From positions 109,961-173,960 of the forward strand of contig JAUKVZ010000008.1 of the NCBI GenBank assembly GCA_032355985.1: a DNA stretch of 64,000 bases, given 5' to 3'. Both the position numbers and the translations under genes were made by a program. Source of the stretch: Sarcodiotheca gaudichaudii (taxonomy: Eukaryota > Rhodophyta > Florideophyceae > Gigartinales > Solieriaceae). Of this stretch, positions 34,430 through 44,200 are shown piece by piece (positions within the stretch are counted from its first letter, which is position 1; each line of letters opens with the position of its first letter). The notes under the pieces were generated by a model. That model was not told where the DNA came from, made no database searches, and saw only the letters and a program-made list of their open reading frames with translations.

Positions 34430-35181
34430 GCCCCGCCGCCAAAGAGCGCCGCGACACGCTCGGTTTGTGAATCGATGAACGTCTTGACGAATGGCGCGCT
34501 CGGCTGGTCGCGAAGCATGTCAAAGGCGCCGCGCTGCACGATGGCGCCCGCGCGCATCAGAACAATGTCATGCGGCGCCAGGTACGCGGCCTCCGCCAGG
34601 TCGTGCGTCACAAGCACAACCGTCGACTTCAAGTCTGAAAACACATCGCGCAGCTCGCTCTGCAGCTCGCCACGAATCACCGGATCAAGCGCGCCCAGAG
34701 GCTCATCCAGAAGCAGCACCTCCGGATCAAGCACGAGCGCGCGCATCAGCGCCACGCGCTGCCGCTGACCACCGGATAGCTGCGCGGGGTATCGCGACAA
34801 TGCATCCGAGGAAAGTCGCATCAGCGCGGTCAGCTCGTCGACCCGCGCGTTGAGACGTGTGCGATCCCACCCGGCATGCTGCGCCGGAAGTTCAACGTTG
34901 CGGCGAGCCGTCATATGAGGGAACAACCCGCCCGACTGAATCGCGTATCCCACGCGCTTGCGCACGGCGATGCGATTCGCTCGCACGAGCGTTTGGCCGT
35001 CAAACTCGACGGAGCCCGAATCGGGCTCGACGAGACCCAGCATCAGCCGCAGAAGAGTCGATTTCCCACAACCACTCGGACCGATCAGCGCTGTCGTGCG
35101 CTCCGCTTCCAGCGCCAGCGAGACATCTCGCAGCGCGACATGCTCGCCAAATCGAACCGTTGCCCCGGACACACTGATCAT
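34426..35181 (-). CDS. ABC transporter ATPase of the betaine (OpuCA/EgtV-like) type
   Basis: 251 residues. Walker A GPSGCGKST (34-42), Q-loop IQSGGLFPHM, signature LSGGQRQRVA (135-144), Walker B VLLLDEP, D-loop GALDP and H-loop VTHD are all intact. The sequence after Walker B (LGALDPVIRGELQ..L) is typical of osmoprotectant importers. It lacks the CBS regulatory domains of OpuCA/ProV, so salt-strength sensing by CBS is not expected. Its start overlaps a short upstream reading frame and its end overlaps the binding/permease gene, both by four bases, which places it inside the egt operon. Confidence 0.92.
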   Translation of the reverse strand: MISVSGATVRFGEHVALRDVSLALEAERTTALIGPSGCGKSTLLRLMLGLVEPDSGSVEFDGQTLVRANRIAVRKRVGYAIQSGGLFPHMTARRNVELPAQHAGWDRTRLNARVDELTALMRLSSDALSRYPAQLSGGQRQRVALMRALVLDPEVLLLDEPLGALDPVIRGELQSELRDVFSDLKSTVVLVTHDLAEAAYLAPHDIVLMRAGAIVQRGAFDMLRDQPSAPFVKTFIDSQTERVAALFGGGA

Positions 35182-35420
35182 CCCGAGAGCGCTCCGTACA
35201 CGCCGGCGCCGACTTGAATGCCGCGCATCGACTCATCGTGACGCGTGAGAGCTGCATGGCTGTCATCCATCCAGGCCTCCGACCGGCCTCCGCAGACCTC
35301 GCTCGCAGCTTTCGCGGCAGAGCGCAGCCGTCGCCATGCATCGACAAGCGAAGCCGCCGCCACCATCGCTGGCCATGTCGCCGTGCCTGTTTTCGAGATC
35401 CTCATCGTGCGTCCAACCAT
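35178..35420 (-). CDS. Possible small protein at the head of the egt/ABC operon
   Basis: 80 codons from the ATG at 35420; a shorter version starts at MVAAASLVDAW. Its stop overlaps the ATPase start as ATGA, which is what a translationally coupled real gene would show. The reading is Ala/Arg-rich and could form two amphipathic helices (VDAWRRLRSAAKAASEV; SEAWMDDSHAALTRHD). Third-position GC is moderately high. I do not recognise a family. It may be a real small subunit or only leader sequence. Confidence 0.35.
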   Translation of the reverse strand: MVGRTMRISKTGTATWPAMVAAASLVDAWRRLRSAAKAASEVCGGRSEAWMDDSHAALTRHDESMRGIQVGAGVYGALSG

Positions 35421-36031
35421 GTGCCAGGCCCTGCTTCAAGCAGAGAGTCTACAGGAAGCGACGCACGCACTCAGGCGGACGCGAGCATGCCTGCGCCGTT
35501 CACGGTGAAGGGGGGGCAAGCGAACGAGTTCACCTGAAAAGATAGGCATGAAACGCCGCCGGTCGACGAGGCGGACACGCGCTCAGGCATCCACGCATAA
35601 GCCGATCAGCCGCCGTGGACTCACCACGCTCAAACCGACGCGCCCATCCGCAGCAGGCACAACACCTCGCGTGCAGGCGGCGAACCAGCAGCAAAATGGA
35701 GAATGCCCCAGATCGCGCAGAAGTTGGCAGGGCGCCCGCAGACTTCCACCGTGCCTGATCCACGAAAAAAGCGGGTGACCGGACTCGAACCGGCGACTTT
35801 CAGCTTCGGAGCGCCGCAGGAGGCGTGCGTGAATCGCGCAAACCACAGTACTCATACGAGTTGTGGACTGACGGCCCTTTGCCGGATGGGCGGCCGTCAT
35901 GAGCCTGTCAGGGCAACCGACGATCTGGCGACTTATTTCAAACGGCTTGAACGCGGGGAGCGGTGCGTCAATGATAGAGCCCCCGTCTTACGACACCGAT
36001 CGGTTCCCGTTGAGGAGATTCAGTTTTGCGG
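35421..36031. other. About 600-base stretch without a convincing gene; holds tRNA-derived repeat A
   Basis: No reading frame here looks coding on either strand. The one feature I can support is the 101-base repeat with a tRNA-Gly 3' half at 35771-35871. The last 100 bases should contain the promoter of the Tricorn-like gene; a GAGGAGA ribosome site is present at about 36012. Confidence 0.5.
35771..35871 (-). repeat. Direct repeat copy A carrying the 3' half of a tRNA-Gly
   Basis: Read on the minus strand, the end of the repeat gives the 3' acceptor strand CACCCGC, a T-arm (GCCGG-TTCGAGT-CCGGT) and the 3' side of an anticodon arm (AAGCTGAAAG), as in bacterial tRNA-Gly. The 5' half (matching GCGGGTG, D-arm) is absent, so it is not a functional tRNA. 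The remaining 60 bases are non-tRNA but shared with copy B at 39459. The copies align without gaps, 85 of 101 positions identical, the first 27 perfectly. Confidence 0.75.
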
Positions 36032-39000
36032 ATGTGTCAGCTTATCGTGTCCCTCATCGCGACGATCGCGTGCTCAGCATCGACGCTCGCTCAGGGCGAT
36101 GTCTCGCCTGACTGGTTCCGCAACCCTGCGATCTCGCCGGACGGCCGGACGATCGCGTTCGTTCACGCGGGCGATATCTATCTCGTGGACGCCGATGGCG
36201 GGCGAGCGACGCCGCTCTCGATTCATGAAGCATTCGACGCGAACCCAGTGTGGTCCGCCGACGGGTCGATGATCGCATTCAGTTCGGATCGCTTCGGCAA
36301 CGACGACGTCTTCGTCGTCCCGGTCGAGGGCGGAGCCGCCACGCGACTCACGTTCCACTCCGCATCGGATACACCAGTCGACTTCACACCCGACGGAAAG
36401 CATGTGTACTTCACGTCAGCGCGCGTGGGTCACGTTGACAGCGCGCTCTTCCCGTCGGGCGTGCTGAACGAGCTGTACCGCGTCCCGATCACCGGCGGCA
36501 CGCCGACAATGGTGCTCACCACTTCGAACGTGAACACAGAGATCAGCCCCGATGGCACGCGATTCCTCTACGAAGATCGCAAGGGCTACGAGGATCAGCT
36601 CCGTAAGCACCACACATCGTCGATCGCACGCGATGTCTGGCTCCACGACACGCGCGACGGCACGCACGAACGTCTGACCGACTTCGCCGGTGAGGACCGA
36701 GACCCTTCATGGCACGGGCGCGACGAGATGGTGTACCTCTCCGAGCGTTCCGGTGACTTCAATGTCTGGAAGCAGCGCCTGCGCCCCGGCGCGGCCCCAG
36801 AGCAACTCACCGACTTCGAGCATCACCCCGTCCGCCATCTCACCCGCGCAGACAACGGGACAATGGCGTTCAGTTGGCATGGCGATCTGTACACGCTGCG
36901 CGAAGGACGCAATCCACGAAAAGTCGACGTCACGATCGCCGTCGATGGCCGCGACGGCGAGCCGGAGCGCATGACCATGCGCGGCGACGCTACGCAGTTC
37001 TCCGTCGCCCCGAGCGGAAAGGAAGTCGCGTTCGTCGTGCGCGGTGAGGTGTTCGTCACATCCACTGACTTCGACACGACGCGGCAGATCTCCGCCACGC
37101 CGGAGCAGGAGCGCAGCGTCCAATTCAGCCCTGACGGCCGTTCGCTCGTGTACGCCGCGGAGCGCGACGGCTCCTGGAACATCTACATCACCGAACTTGA
37201 CGAAAGCGAGTTGTACTTTTTCAGCTCGACCGTGTTCAACGAGCGCCCGCTCGTGGCGACCGAAGACGATGAGTTCCAGCCTCGCTGGTCGCCCGACGGC
37301 AAGAAGGTGGCCTACCTTCGCGGGCGCGAGGAGCTTCGCGTGATCGACGTCGAAAGCGGCGAAGATGTCGTCGCGATGGACGCCGCGAACTGGTACTCCT
37401 ACGCAGACGGCGACATGTGGTTCCGCTGGGCGCCGTCGTCCGACTGGCTCGCGGTGCACTTCTACAACCCCGTGCGGATCTTCATCGGCGAAGTCGGACT
37501 CGTGAAAGCCGACGGATCGGGCGAGTTCATCGATATCTCGAGCTCAGGCTACGACGACAACTCGCCGCGCTTCGCGATGGACGGCGGCGCGGTGATCTGG
37601 GCGTCTGACCGATTCGGCGAGCGCCCGCACGGCAGCTGGGGCGCCGAGTACGACGTGCTTGGCACATTCCTGACCCAGGATGCGTTCGACCGATTCCGTC
37701 TCACCAAGGAGGAATATGAACTCCAGAAGGAGATGGAAGAGAAGGAAAAGGAGGACGCCGAAGAGGACGCCGCTGAAGAAGATGGCGATGAATCTGCCGA
37801 CGACGAGAATGAGGATGCGCCGGCAGACGATGACGACGCCGAAGAAGACGACGAGTCCGAAGACAAGGAGCCCGAGCCGCTCGAGATCGAGATCGACGGT
37901 CTCGATACCCGCACCGTGCGGCTGACGACGCACGCCTCTGCGCTCGACGACTTCGCCATGACGCCCGACGGCAAGGCGCTGTACTACCTCGCGTCTTTCG
38001 AAGGCGACTACGACCTCTGGAAACAGGACTTTCAGGAGCGATCGACGACGCTCGTCGCAAAGCTTGGCGCAAAGAATGCCTCGATGCAGATGTCGGACGA
38101 CGGCAAGACCATATACCTGCTCGCCGGCGGGACGCTTTCAAAGGTCGACACCGAGTCCGGCAAGCGCACGCCAATCGGGTTTGCGGCCGAGATGGTCGTC
38201 GATCGTGCCGCGGAGCGCGCCCACAACTTTGATCACGTCTGGCGCCAGACCCGGCTGAAGTTTTATCGTCCCGATATGCACGGCGTGGACTGGGCGTTCT
38301 ACCGCGATCAGTACGCACCGAAGCTTGCGGGCGTGCATACGAACGAAGAGTTCGGTCAGATTCTCTCAGAGATACTCGGCGAGTTGAACGCTTCCCACAC
38401 CGGCGGCCGTGCTCAGCGCGATCGCAGCGCAAGCGACGCGTCCACCGCAACGCTCGGCGTGATCTACGATCAGGAATACACCGGCCCCGGACGGCGCATC
38501 GCCGAAGTGCTCGAAAACGGTCCGCTCGACCGCGCCGAGTTCGAGAATGTCGAGGCCGGAACCATCATTGTGGCGGTCGACGGCGTGCGTATCGACGATG
38601 GCGTCAACTACTACGCGCAGTTCGACAGCAAGGCCGACGATCGTGTGCGCCTCACGATCCAGACCGGAGATGCCGAAGAGGAAGACATCGTCGTCAAGCC
38701 GATCTCCACAGGCGAGCAGAATGAACTGCTGTACGAAAGATGGGTGCGCACACGCGAGGCCCTCGTCGAGGAACTGTCGGACGGACGACTGGGCTACGCC
38801 CATATCCGCGGCATGAACGACGCGGCGTTCCGTGAGTTTTACGAGCAGGTCCTGGGCAAGCACGTCGACAAGGAAGCCCTCGTCGTGGATACGCGTTTCA
38901 ATGGCGGCGGCTGGCTCAGCGACGACCTCGCGACCTTCCTCTCTGGCCGCGCCTATGCGACACTGCACCCGCGCACCGATCTCAATCCGGGCGTGCAATA

Positions 39001-39355
39001 CCTCGGAGAGCCGCTCTACCGATGGACGAAACCTTCGATCGCCGTCGTCAGTGAAAGCAACTACTCCGATGCGCACATCTTCCCGTGGACTTACTCGGAG
39101 CTTGAGATCGGCGAAACAGTGGGCATGCCCGTCCCCGGCACCGGCACCGCGGTCTGGTGGGAGCGTCTCTACACCGGCGACATGGTCTTCGGCATCCCGC
39201 AGGTGGGCGTCAAGGGCAGCGACGGCGTCTACCTCGAGAACACCCAGCTCGAGCCGGACTACCTCGTCAACCTCGACCCCGAATCCGCGGCAGCCGGCCG
39301 CGACACACAAATCGAAAAGGCGGTCGAAGTCCTGCTCGAACAACTCGACGACTGA
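36032..39355 (+). CDS. Tricorn-like protease: TolB-type propeller plus PDZ and S41 peptidase
   Basis: 1107 residues from ATG at 36032 (TTG at 36026 is possible; GAGGAGA lies upstream). A signal peptide (IVSLIATIACSASTLAQ) precedes WD40/TolB-like propeller blades with the repeated NPAISPDGRTIAF / QFSPDGRSLVYAAERDG pattern and RWSPDGKKVAYLRG. An acidic low-complexity linker at about 565-625 (runs of E, D and EED) separates it from a second propeller part, a C1 helical segment, a PDZ-like region (VEAGTIIVAVDGVRID) and an S41 core (LVVDTRFNGGGW; SESNYSDAHIFPW with the nucleophile-position Ser). Tricorn-type enzymes digest peptides; export suggests a periplasmic role. The gene sits alone between two tRNA-derived repeats. 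Confidence 0.9.
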   Translation: MCQLIVSLIATIACSASTLAQGDVSPDWFRNPAISPDGRTIAFVHAGDIYLVDADGGRATPLSIHEAFDANPVWSADGSMIAFSSDRFGNDDVFVVPVEGGAATRLTFHSASDTPVDFTPDGKHVYFTSARVGHVDSALFPSGVLNELYRVPITGGTPTMVLTTSNVNTEISPDGTRFLYEDRKGYEDQLRKHHTSSIARDVWLHDTRDGTHERLTDFAGEDRDPSWHGRDEMVYLSERSGDFNVWKQRLRPGAAPEQLTDFEHHPVRHLTRADNGTMAFSWHGDLYTLREGRNPRKVDVTIAVDGRDGEPERMTMRGDATQFSVAPSGKEVAFVVRGEVFVTSTDFDTTRQISATPEQERSVQFSPDGRSLVYAAERDGSWNIYITELDESELYFFSSTVFNERPLVATEDDEFQPRWSPDGKKVAYLRGREELRVIDVESGEDVVAMDAANWYSYADGDMWFRWAPSSDWLAVHFYNPVRIFIGEVGLVKADGSGEFIDISSSGYDDNSPRFAMDGGAVIWASDRFGERPHGSWGAEYDVLGTFLTQDAFDRFRLTKEEYELQKEMEEKEKEDAEEDAAEEDGDESADDENEDAPADDDDAEEDDESEDKEPEPLEIEIDGLDTRTVRLTTHASALDDFAMTPDGKALYYLASFEGDYDLWKQDFQERSTTLVAKLGAKNASMQMSDDGKTIYLLAGGTLSKVDTESGKRTPIGFAAEMVVDRAAERAHNFDHVWRQTRLKFYRPDMHGVDWAFYRDQYAPKLAGVHTNEEFGQILSEILGELNASHTGGRAQRDRSASDASTATLGVIYDQEYTGPGRRIAEVLENGPLDRAEFENVEAGTIIVAVDGVRIDDGVNYYAQFDSKADDRVRLTIQTGDAEEEDIVVKPISTGEQNELLYERWVRTREALVEELSDGRLGYAHIRGMNDAAFREFYEQVLGKHVDKEALVVDTRFNGGGWLSDDLATFLSGRAYATLHPRTDLNPGVQYLGEPLYRWTKPSIAVVSESNYSDAHIFPWTYSELEIGETVGMPVPGTGTAVWWERLYTGDMVFGIPQVGVKGSDGVYLENTQLEPDYLVNLDPESAAAGRDTQIEKAVEVLLEQLDD

Positions 39356-39458
39356 GCGAGCCGAATAGTCCAAGTGCGCCAACACACCGAGCCTGCGGCC
39401 AAGCCGCACCGCTCGCGAGGAGGCCTACGGACGGAGATCAACCAGAAGAGGCGCCAAA

Positions 39459-39559
39459 GCGGGTGACCGGACTCGAACCGGCGACATTCAGCTTGGGAAC
39501 GCCGCAGGCGGCGAGCGTGAAACGCGTAAACCACGATACCAGCGCGAGTTGCGGATTGA
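39459..39559 (-). repeat. Direct repeat copy B carrying the 3' half of a tRNA-Gly
   Basis: Same structure and orientation as the copy at 35771. The minus-strand reading contains TTCCCAAGCTGAA, which is the anticodon loop and 3' stem of a CCC-anticodon tRNA-Gly, then the T-arm and CACCCGC. Identity to a normal tRNA stops at the anticodon loop, where the other arm is replaced by unrelated sequence. The two repeats bracket the Tricorn-like gene, 3688 bases apart start to start. Confidence 0.75.
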
Positions 39560-39644
39560 AAGGTTCTTGCCGTTTTGCGCGCCAGCGCGGTTTTGGCGCG
39601 GCGAAGCGCGGTAGTGACCGCGCTTAACCGCGCTCCGCTCGTTC

Positions 39645-41207
39645 TCAGTTCATCGGTTCGCACATACCCCAGTCACCGAGCACAGTGGCAAGATCCAAGG
39701 CCCCGACATCTCCGCTGGCGTCGATGTCCGCAAATGGATCGCACGTGCCCCAGAAGCTCAGCACAGTTGCGAGATCAATCGAGGTCACCATGCCGTCGTT
39801 GTTGAGGTCGGATGGGCAGGACGTAGGAAGATCCCAGTCGCACGCAAGGGGGCCTCCGAATGCACCCACGTCATTTGTGACACCGCCGCTCGATACATCA
39901 AGACACGCATCGTCGTGCTCTGGCGATGGATCGCCGCTGTCCGTGCCCGATGCGGCAGAAAAGGTGCTGAAGTCAACTGGATTGCAGCCGTTGCCACGGA
40001 ATCCGGGGTTCAGTGAAAAGTTTCCGTCGCCCTCGACGATGTCCATGAGGCTGGCGAGGCCTTGAATGTTGCAGTACGAGGCGGCGCCGCCGCCAACGAT
40101 TTGATCGGCCCATGTGTCCTCTGCAACTTCGTTGTTGAAAAACACGATCGAGTTGAGCAACGTCAGCGTGCCGGATTGATTGTGAATGCCTGCTGGGAAA
40201 TTGCGGGCAACAGCAATGTTGACGGCGTTGATCTCACCCTTGAATGTGTAGAGACCGCCACCAAGCCTTTGCGTTGACGATCCATTCGCGGCGTTACAGC
40301 CAATGATCGAGTTCGCGACTTCGAGTGTAGAGCCCTCGCCGATGAACACACCGCCTCCGTGACCCCGATTATCGCCAAAGAAGCCGCCGGAAGGCTGCAG
40401 GAAGTTACCCGTGACGACTGAGTTCTCCATCACAATGGCGCCAGTCTCTGAGTAAATGCCGCCACCCTGTGAGAGTGCCGCATTGACTCCGGTGGCATGG
40501 GTTCGGACCGAATTGTCGCGGACGACTGTGTTCTTTATGTGAGCATCGCCGTCAATCCAGATGCCGCCGCCTCGACGAGTTGTCGAAGGCGCATTTGTCG
40601 GATTCGAGCGATTGGCAGCAATGGTGCACCTTCGAAGGATGAGTTGGCCATCGCCCATGATGGCGCGAATGCCGCCACCATGGACGTTTGCGTGATTCTG
40701 GCTGAACTCAGAGTCCTCAATCGTAAGGTCACCGGTGTCGAGGCGAGCATCGAGCCCGCCGCCGCTGTCCGAGGTTGAGTTTCCGACGAACTTGCAGTGC
40801 TGGATCGTCGGTGATGCGTTGACGATTGTGAGGCCGCTGTCTTTGGAGCCACTGATGTGACAGTGGATGAGTTCGATTCCCGGAAGGGTCTTGCGGATAA
40901 GCAGGCCATCCCAGGGTGTCAGGCAGTCTGCTGCTCTGAAGCGAATCGGATTCGCCGGTGTACCGACGGCAGACATCGTCGTCACGACTTCGATCTCGTA
41001 TGGCCCTTCAACTCGCACCTCGACCCCGGGTTCGATGATCAGGCCGCTCACAATCAGATCGCCTTGCACCCGATACGGCGAGTTCGCAGCGGTCCACGTC
41101 TCGCCTTTCACAAGACCACCTGCCACGATTGTGTCTGCTTGAGCCGTGGCGCTCATCGCGACCATGAATGTAAGGCAGCAGGCGGAAGTCAATGGAAGAA
41201 AACGCAT
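39645..41207 (-). CDS. Secreted right-handed beta-helix protein with dockerin-like pair
   Basis: 520 residues. A signal peptide ends near ATAQADT. The body is a right-handed parallel beta-helix with repeated NGGG/GGGI turns: DSGGGLDARLDTGDLTIEDS, VHGGGIRAIMGDGQLILRR, RRGGGIWIDGDAHIKNT, SQGGGIYSETGAIVMENS. This fold is typical of polysaccharide lyases and adhesins, but no catalytic set is evident. The C-terminus has two calcium loops (DLNNDGMVTSIDLATVLSFWG; DIDASGDVGALDLATVLGDWG), ending WGMCEPMN. The first 350 residues are closely similar to those of the gene directly upstream, so the two are tandem paralogues. Confidence 0.87.
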   Translation of the reverse strand: MRFLPLTSACCLTFMVAMSATAQADTIVAGGLVKGETWTAANSPYRVQGDLIVSGLIIEPGVEVRVEGPYEIEVVTTMSAVGTPANPIRFRAADCLTPWDGLLIRKTLPGIELIHCHISGSKDSGLTIVNASPTIQHCKFVGNSTSDSGGGLDARLDTGDLTIEDSEFSQNHANVHGGGIRAIMGDGQLILRRCTIAANRSNPTNAPSTTRRGGGIWIDGDAHIKNTVVRDNSVRTHATGVNAALSQGGGIYSETGAIVMENSVVTGNFLQPSGGFFGDNRGHGGGVFIGEGSTLEVANSIIGCNAANGSSTQRLGGGLYTFKGEINAVNIAVARNFPAGIHNQSGTLTLLNSIVFFNNEVAEDTWADQIVGGGAASYCNIQGLASLMDIVEGDGNFSLNPGFRGNGCNPVDFSTFSAASGTDSGDPSPEHDDACLDVSSGGVTNDVGAFGGPLACDWDLPTSCPSDLNNDGMVTSIDLATVLSFWGTCDPFADIDASGDVGALDLATVLGDWGMCEPMN

Positions 41208-41290
41208 GGCTATTCTCCGTCAAGAGAGGATGGAACCGTCAGTTACATCCTGTATCGCGAAGGTCGTAGGGCGAATGTGCAGCCCCGATC

Positions 41291-44200
41291 TCAAGGGCAG
41301 GGACCCCAGACACTGAGGAGTTCGGCGAGATCCTGAGCGCCGATCAAGCCGTCTGGAGCGAGGTCCGCTTCAAGGCAAACATCTCCTTGAGCGAGTCTCG
41401 CCTGAGTTGTCCAGCAGCTCAGAAGAGCCGCCAAATCGCTCGCGCCGACAGAACCGTCGGCATCGAAGTCAGCTGGACAATCATTCATGGTCGGCGTGAC
41501 GACGCCTCGTAAGACTGAGACGTCGGTTTCTGTTGCACGTCCGGAGCGAGCGGCGGCCAAGGCCTGGCTGACCGTCACGAGATCATTCACGCCATCTCCA
41601 TCCACATCCGCAGCCTCGACGAAAAGCACATCAATACTCTCCGGCACGATGCCCACATCAGAGAGGACGATCGCATTTGCATCCGAATCGTTGCGCAGTA
41701 TTCGAACATCTCCATCAGTGACGCCGGACACGACGAGAGCAACGTCTTCGTCACCGAATCCACCCGGGCCATCCTGGTCCGCATCTGCGATCGCGACAGA
41801 TCTTGGATCGTCTCCAACTCCGATAGCGAACGGAGCTGCGAAATGAATTCCTGTCGTAGATGCGTTTCTGACAACAGAGAGCGTGCCTTCGGTGCGCGCC
41901 GCGGCAATCATGTCCAGCCGCGAGTCTCCATTGAAGTCTGCAACGCCGACATCGAGTGGCCCATCGCCGATTGGAATCTCCATCATTGGATTGAAAGACG
42001 GAGCGGCGTTTGAGCCGGTGTTCTCGATCAACAGCACCGAAGCAAACCCGGCCACGGCGAGATCCGTGTCCTTGTCGTTATCGAAGTCGCCGGGATCGAC
42101 ATCACATGGATCTTCCGTCGTGAGCACGAAGCTCTCTGGGCCGAATGAAACGGAACCCGGGGACGATTGATTGAAGAGATAAGCAACCACTCCGATGCCG
42201 CCCGGATCGAGCCCCATGCCAAGCGTGCCCGGCGCGGTAAGACCGGTGATCACAAGGTCTGCGTCGCCGTCTGCATTGAGATCTGTGGCGGCGCCGCGTC
42301 GAATGTCTTCCAGGCCGATCGGCTCGTCGTTCATGGTGGGGAATGAGCCAAGACCGTTGTTCAGGAGAAAGTAGATCCGATGCCGGACTCGATCCACAGC
42401 TGCGATATCGATCACACTCTCACCCGGCACAGCGACATCGCGATCCCAGTTCGCAAGAATGACATCGCTGAGTTCTGTGAGCGCGTTTCCGACAGCGATC
42501 TGGACTGTGGGATCCTGGAATCCCAACCACGCGCCGCCCATGTCTACGCCGTCGTTGAGCAGAATCGCTACCGCCCCGGGGCCTCCAGACAGAGCGGCAA
42601 CGACATCATCCAAGCCATCCCCATTGAGATCGCCTGTGGCCGTCGCGATCGGAACTCCCTGAACGACGTAGTCCTCTGTGTCTTCATATCCCGAAGTCTG
42701 CCCAAGCTGCTCTACTTTGAGATACACCCGCGGAATCCCGCGGGCGCCGCCTCCTTCGTCGTACCGCACTGTGAGAAACAGCCCATCGGGCAATCCAGGC
42801 AGAAAAGCTGTCTCAAACACTCCCGAGAGCGAGCCGCAGGTCAAAATGTCGATCTCATCACCCAGGCTGAGAGATAGCTCGCCCTCGCGCCGCACGAGCA
42901 ATGAGCCGCTCAACTCCGCGTGGCCGGTTACGACTAGGGGAGCTGATTCGCCTCTGGAATCGGGGCTGCTGATCGTGACATCAATAGTGCCGGACTGAGT
43001 TGGTGTGACTTCATCGCCATACATTTGCGAGTAATCACCATCGATCACCATCTGACCAGAGACGCCCATGCCAGGACGAACGCGCCCTGCGCTCAGGACA
43101 TCGCCGACGATATCTGTCTCTCCCGCCAAAACACCTCGGGGCCCCACGATCGAAAGCGCGGCGTTCAACGTGCCGGGAGTCAATGTCAGGCTGGCGGACT
43201 CATCAGCCCAACGCCCGATGGCCATCGCAGCATCCGGGGCGCCGGAAAGCGCAAGCGAGTTGCCCTGTAGGTCGAGTGTGACGTCGCCACGGCTGACGAA
43301 GACCCGGCCAGCGCCGTCCGGCCCGCCAAGCTCCGCCTCAGTCGAGCCCGCTGGCTCAAACACAATTGTGCTTTCAGCGGACGGCGCATTGGGCGACCAG
43401 TGTGCAGGATCGCTGAACGCTCCCTGGGCGGGGTTGTTCCAAACTCGGATGACATCGCCTACTTGTGCCTCCGCTGCGCCGATATCCACAGCAGGGCCGC
43501 GTAAGCGAGCATTCCCTGCGACATCCAGGGCAATGTGCTCGCCGGTGATCCCATCATCGTCGACGTCGTAACTATCAGCTTGCACAAAGTCGATTGAGCC
43601 AGCGTCCACACAGGGGGACGCCATGGCGATCAGGAAGTCGTCGAGTTCATTGCCTGAACCGATGAACCCCGGGTTCACACTGACGTTCCCAATGCCGGGC
43701 GCACCGCCCTGCACGTTTGAGAACCCAACACTGGCGTCACCGACAATCTGAGCTCCGTACTGGTGGTCACCAAGGTTGTTGTTCCAGAAGACAATCGAGT
43801 TGCGAACCTTCTGGGTTCCATCGAGGTTCCGCAGGCCATCTGGAAAGTTGCGTGCGATCGTGCTGCCATAGAATTCGGATTGACCGACGTATGTGAACAC
43901 ACCTCCGCCCTGACGCCGAGATCCGGACCCGTTCGCCACGTTGGCGCCGATCACACTGTTGATCGATCGAAACAGACCTTGCTCATTGACGAACACGCCG
44001 GCGCCGTTCCCGCGATTGTCACCATTGAATCCGCCGGATGCATAGAGCACGTTGTTGCCGATGAATGAGTTCACCAACTCAACGTCGCCGCTTTCCACGA
44101 ACACGCCACCGCCCTGACTTACCGCAGCCGCAATGCCATTGACATTCGTCCGCACTTCGTTTCGCGTGAAGGAGCAGTCGATGAACGAGGCATCGCCTTC

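Noticed and set aside
35771-35871. Complete tRNA-Gly gene
   Set aside because: Only the half from the anticodon loop to the 3' end is present; no matching 5' acceptor strand or D-arm exists in either copy.
35703-36272. Plus-strand frame reading RVTGLEPATFSFG, and its twin near 39460 reading RVTGLEPATFSLG
   Set aside because: These peptides are translations of the tRNA-Gly-derived repeats on the opposite strand; the GLEPATFSLG-type peptide is a familiar spurious annotation.
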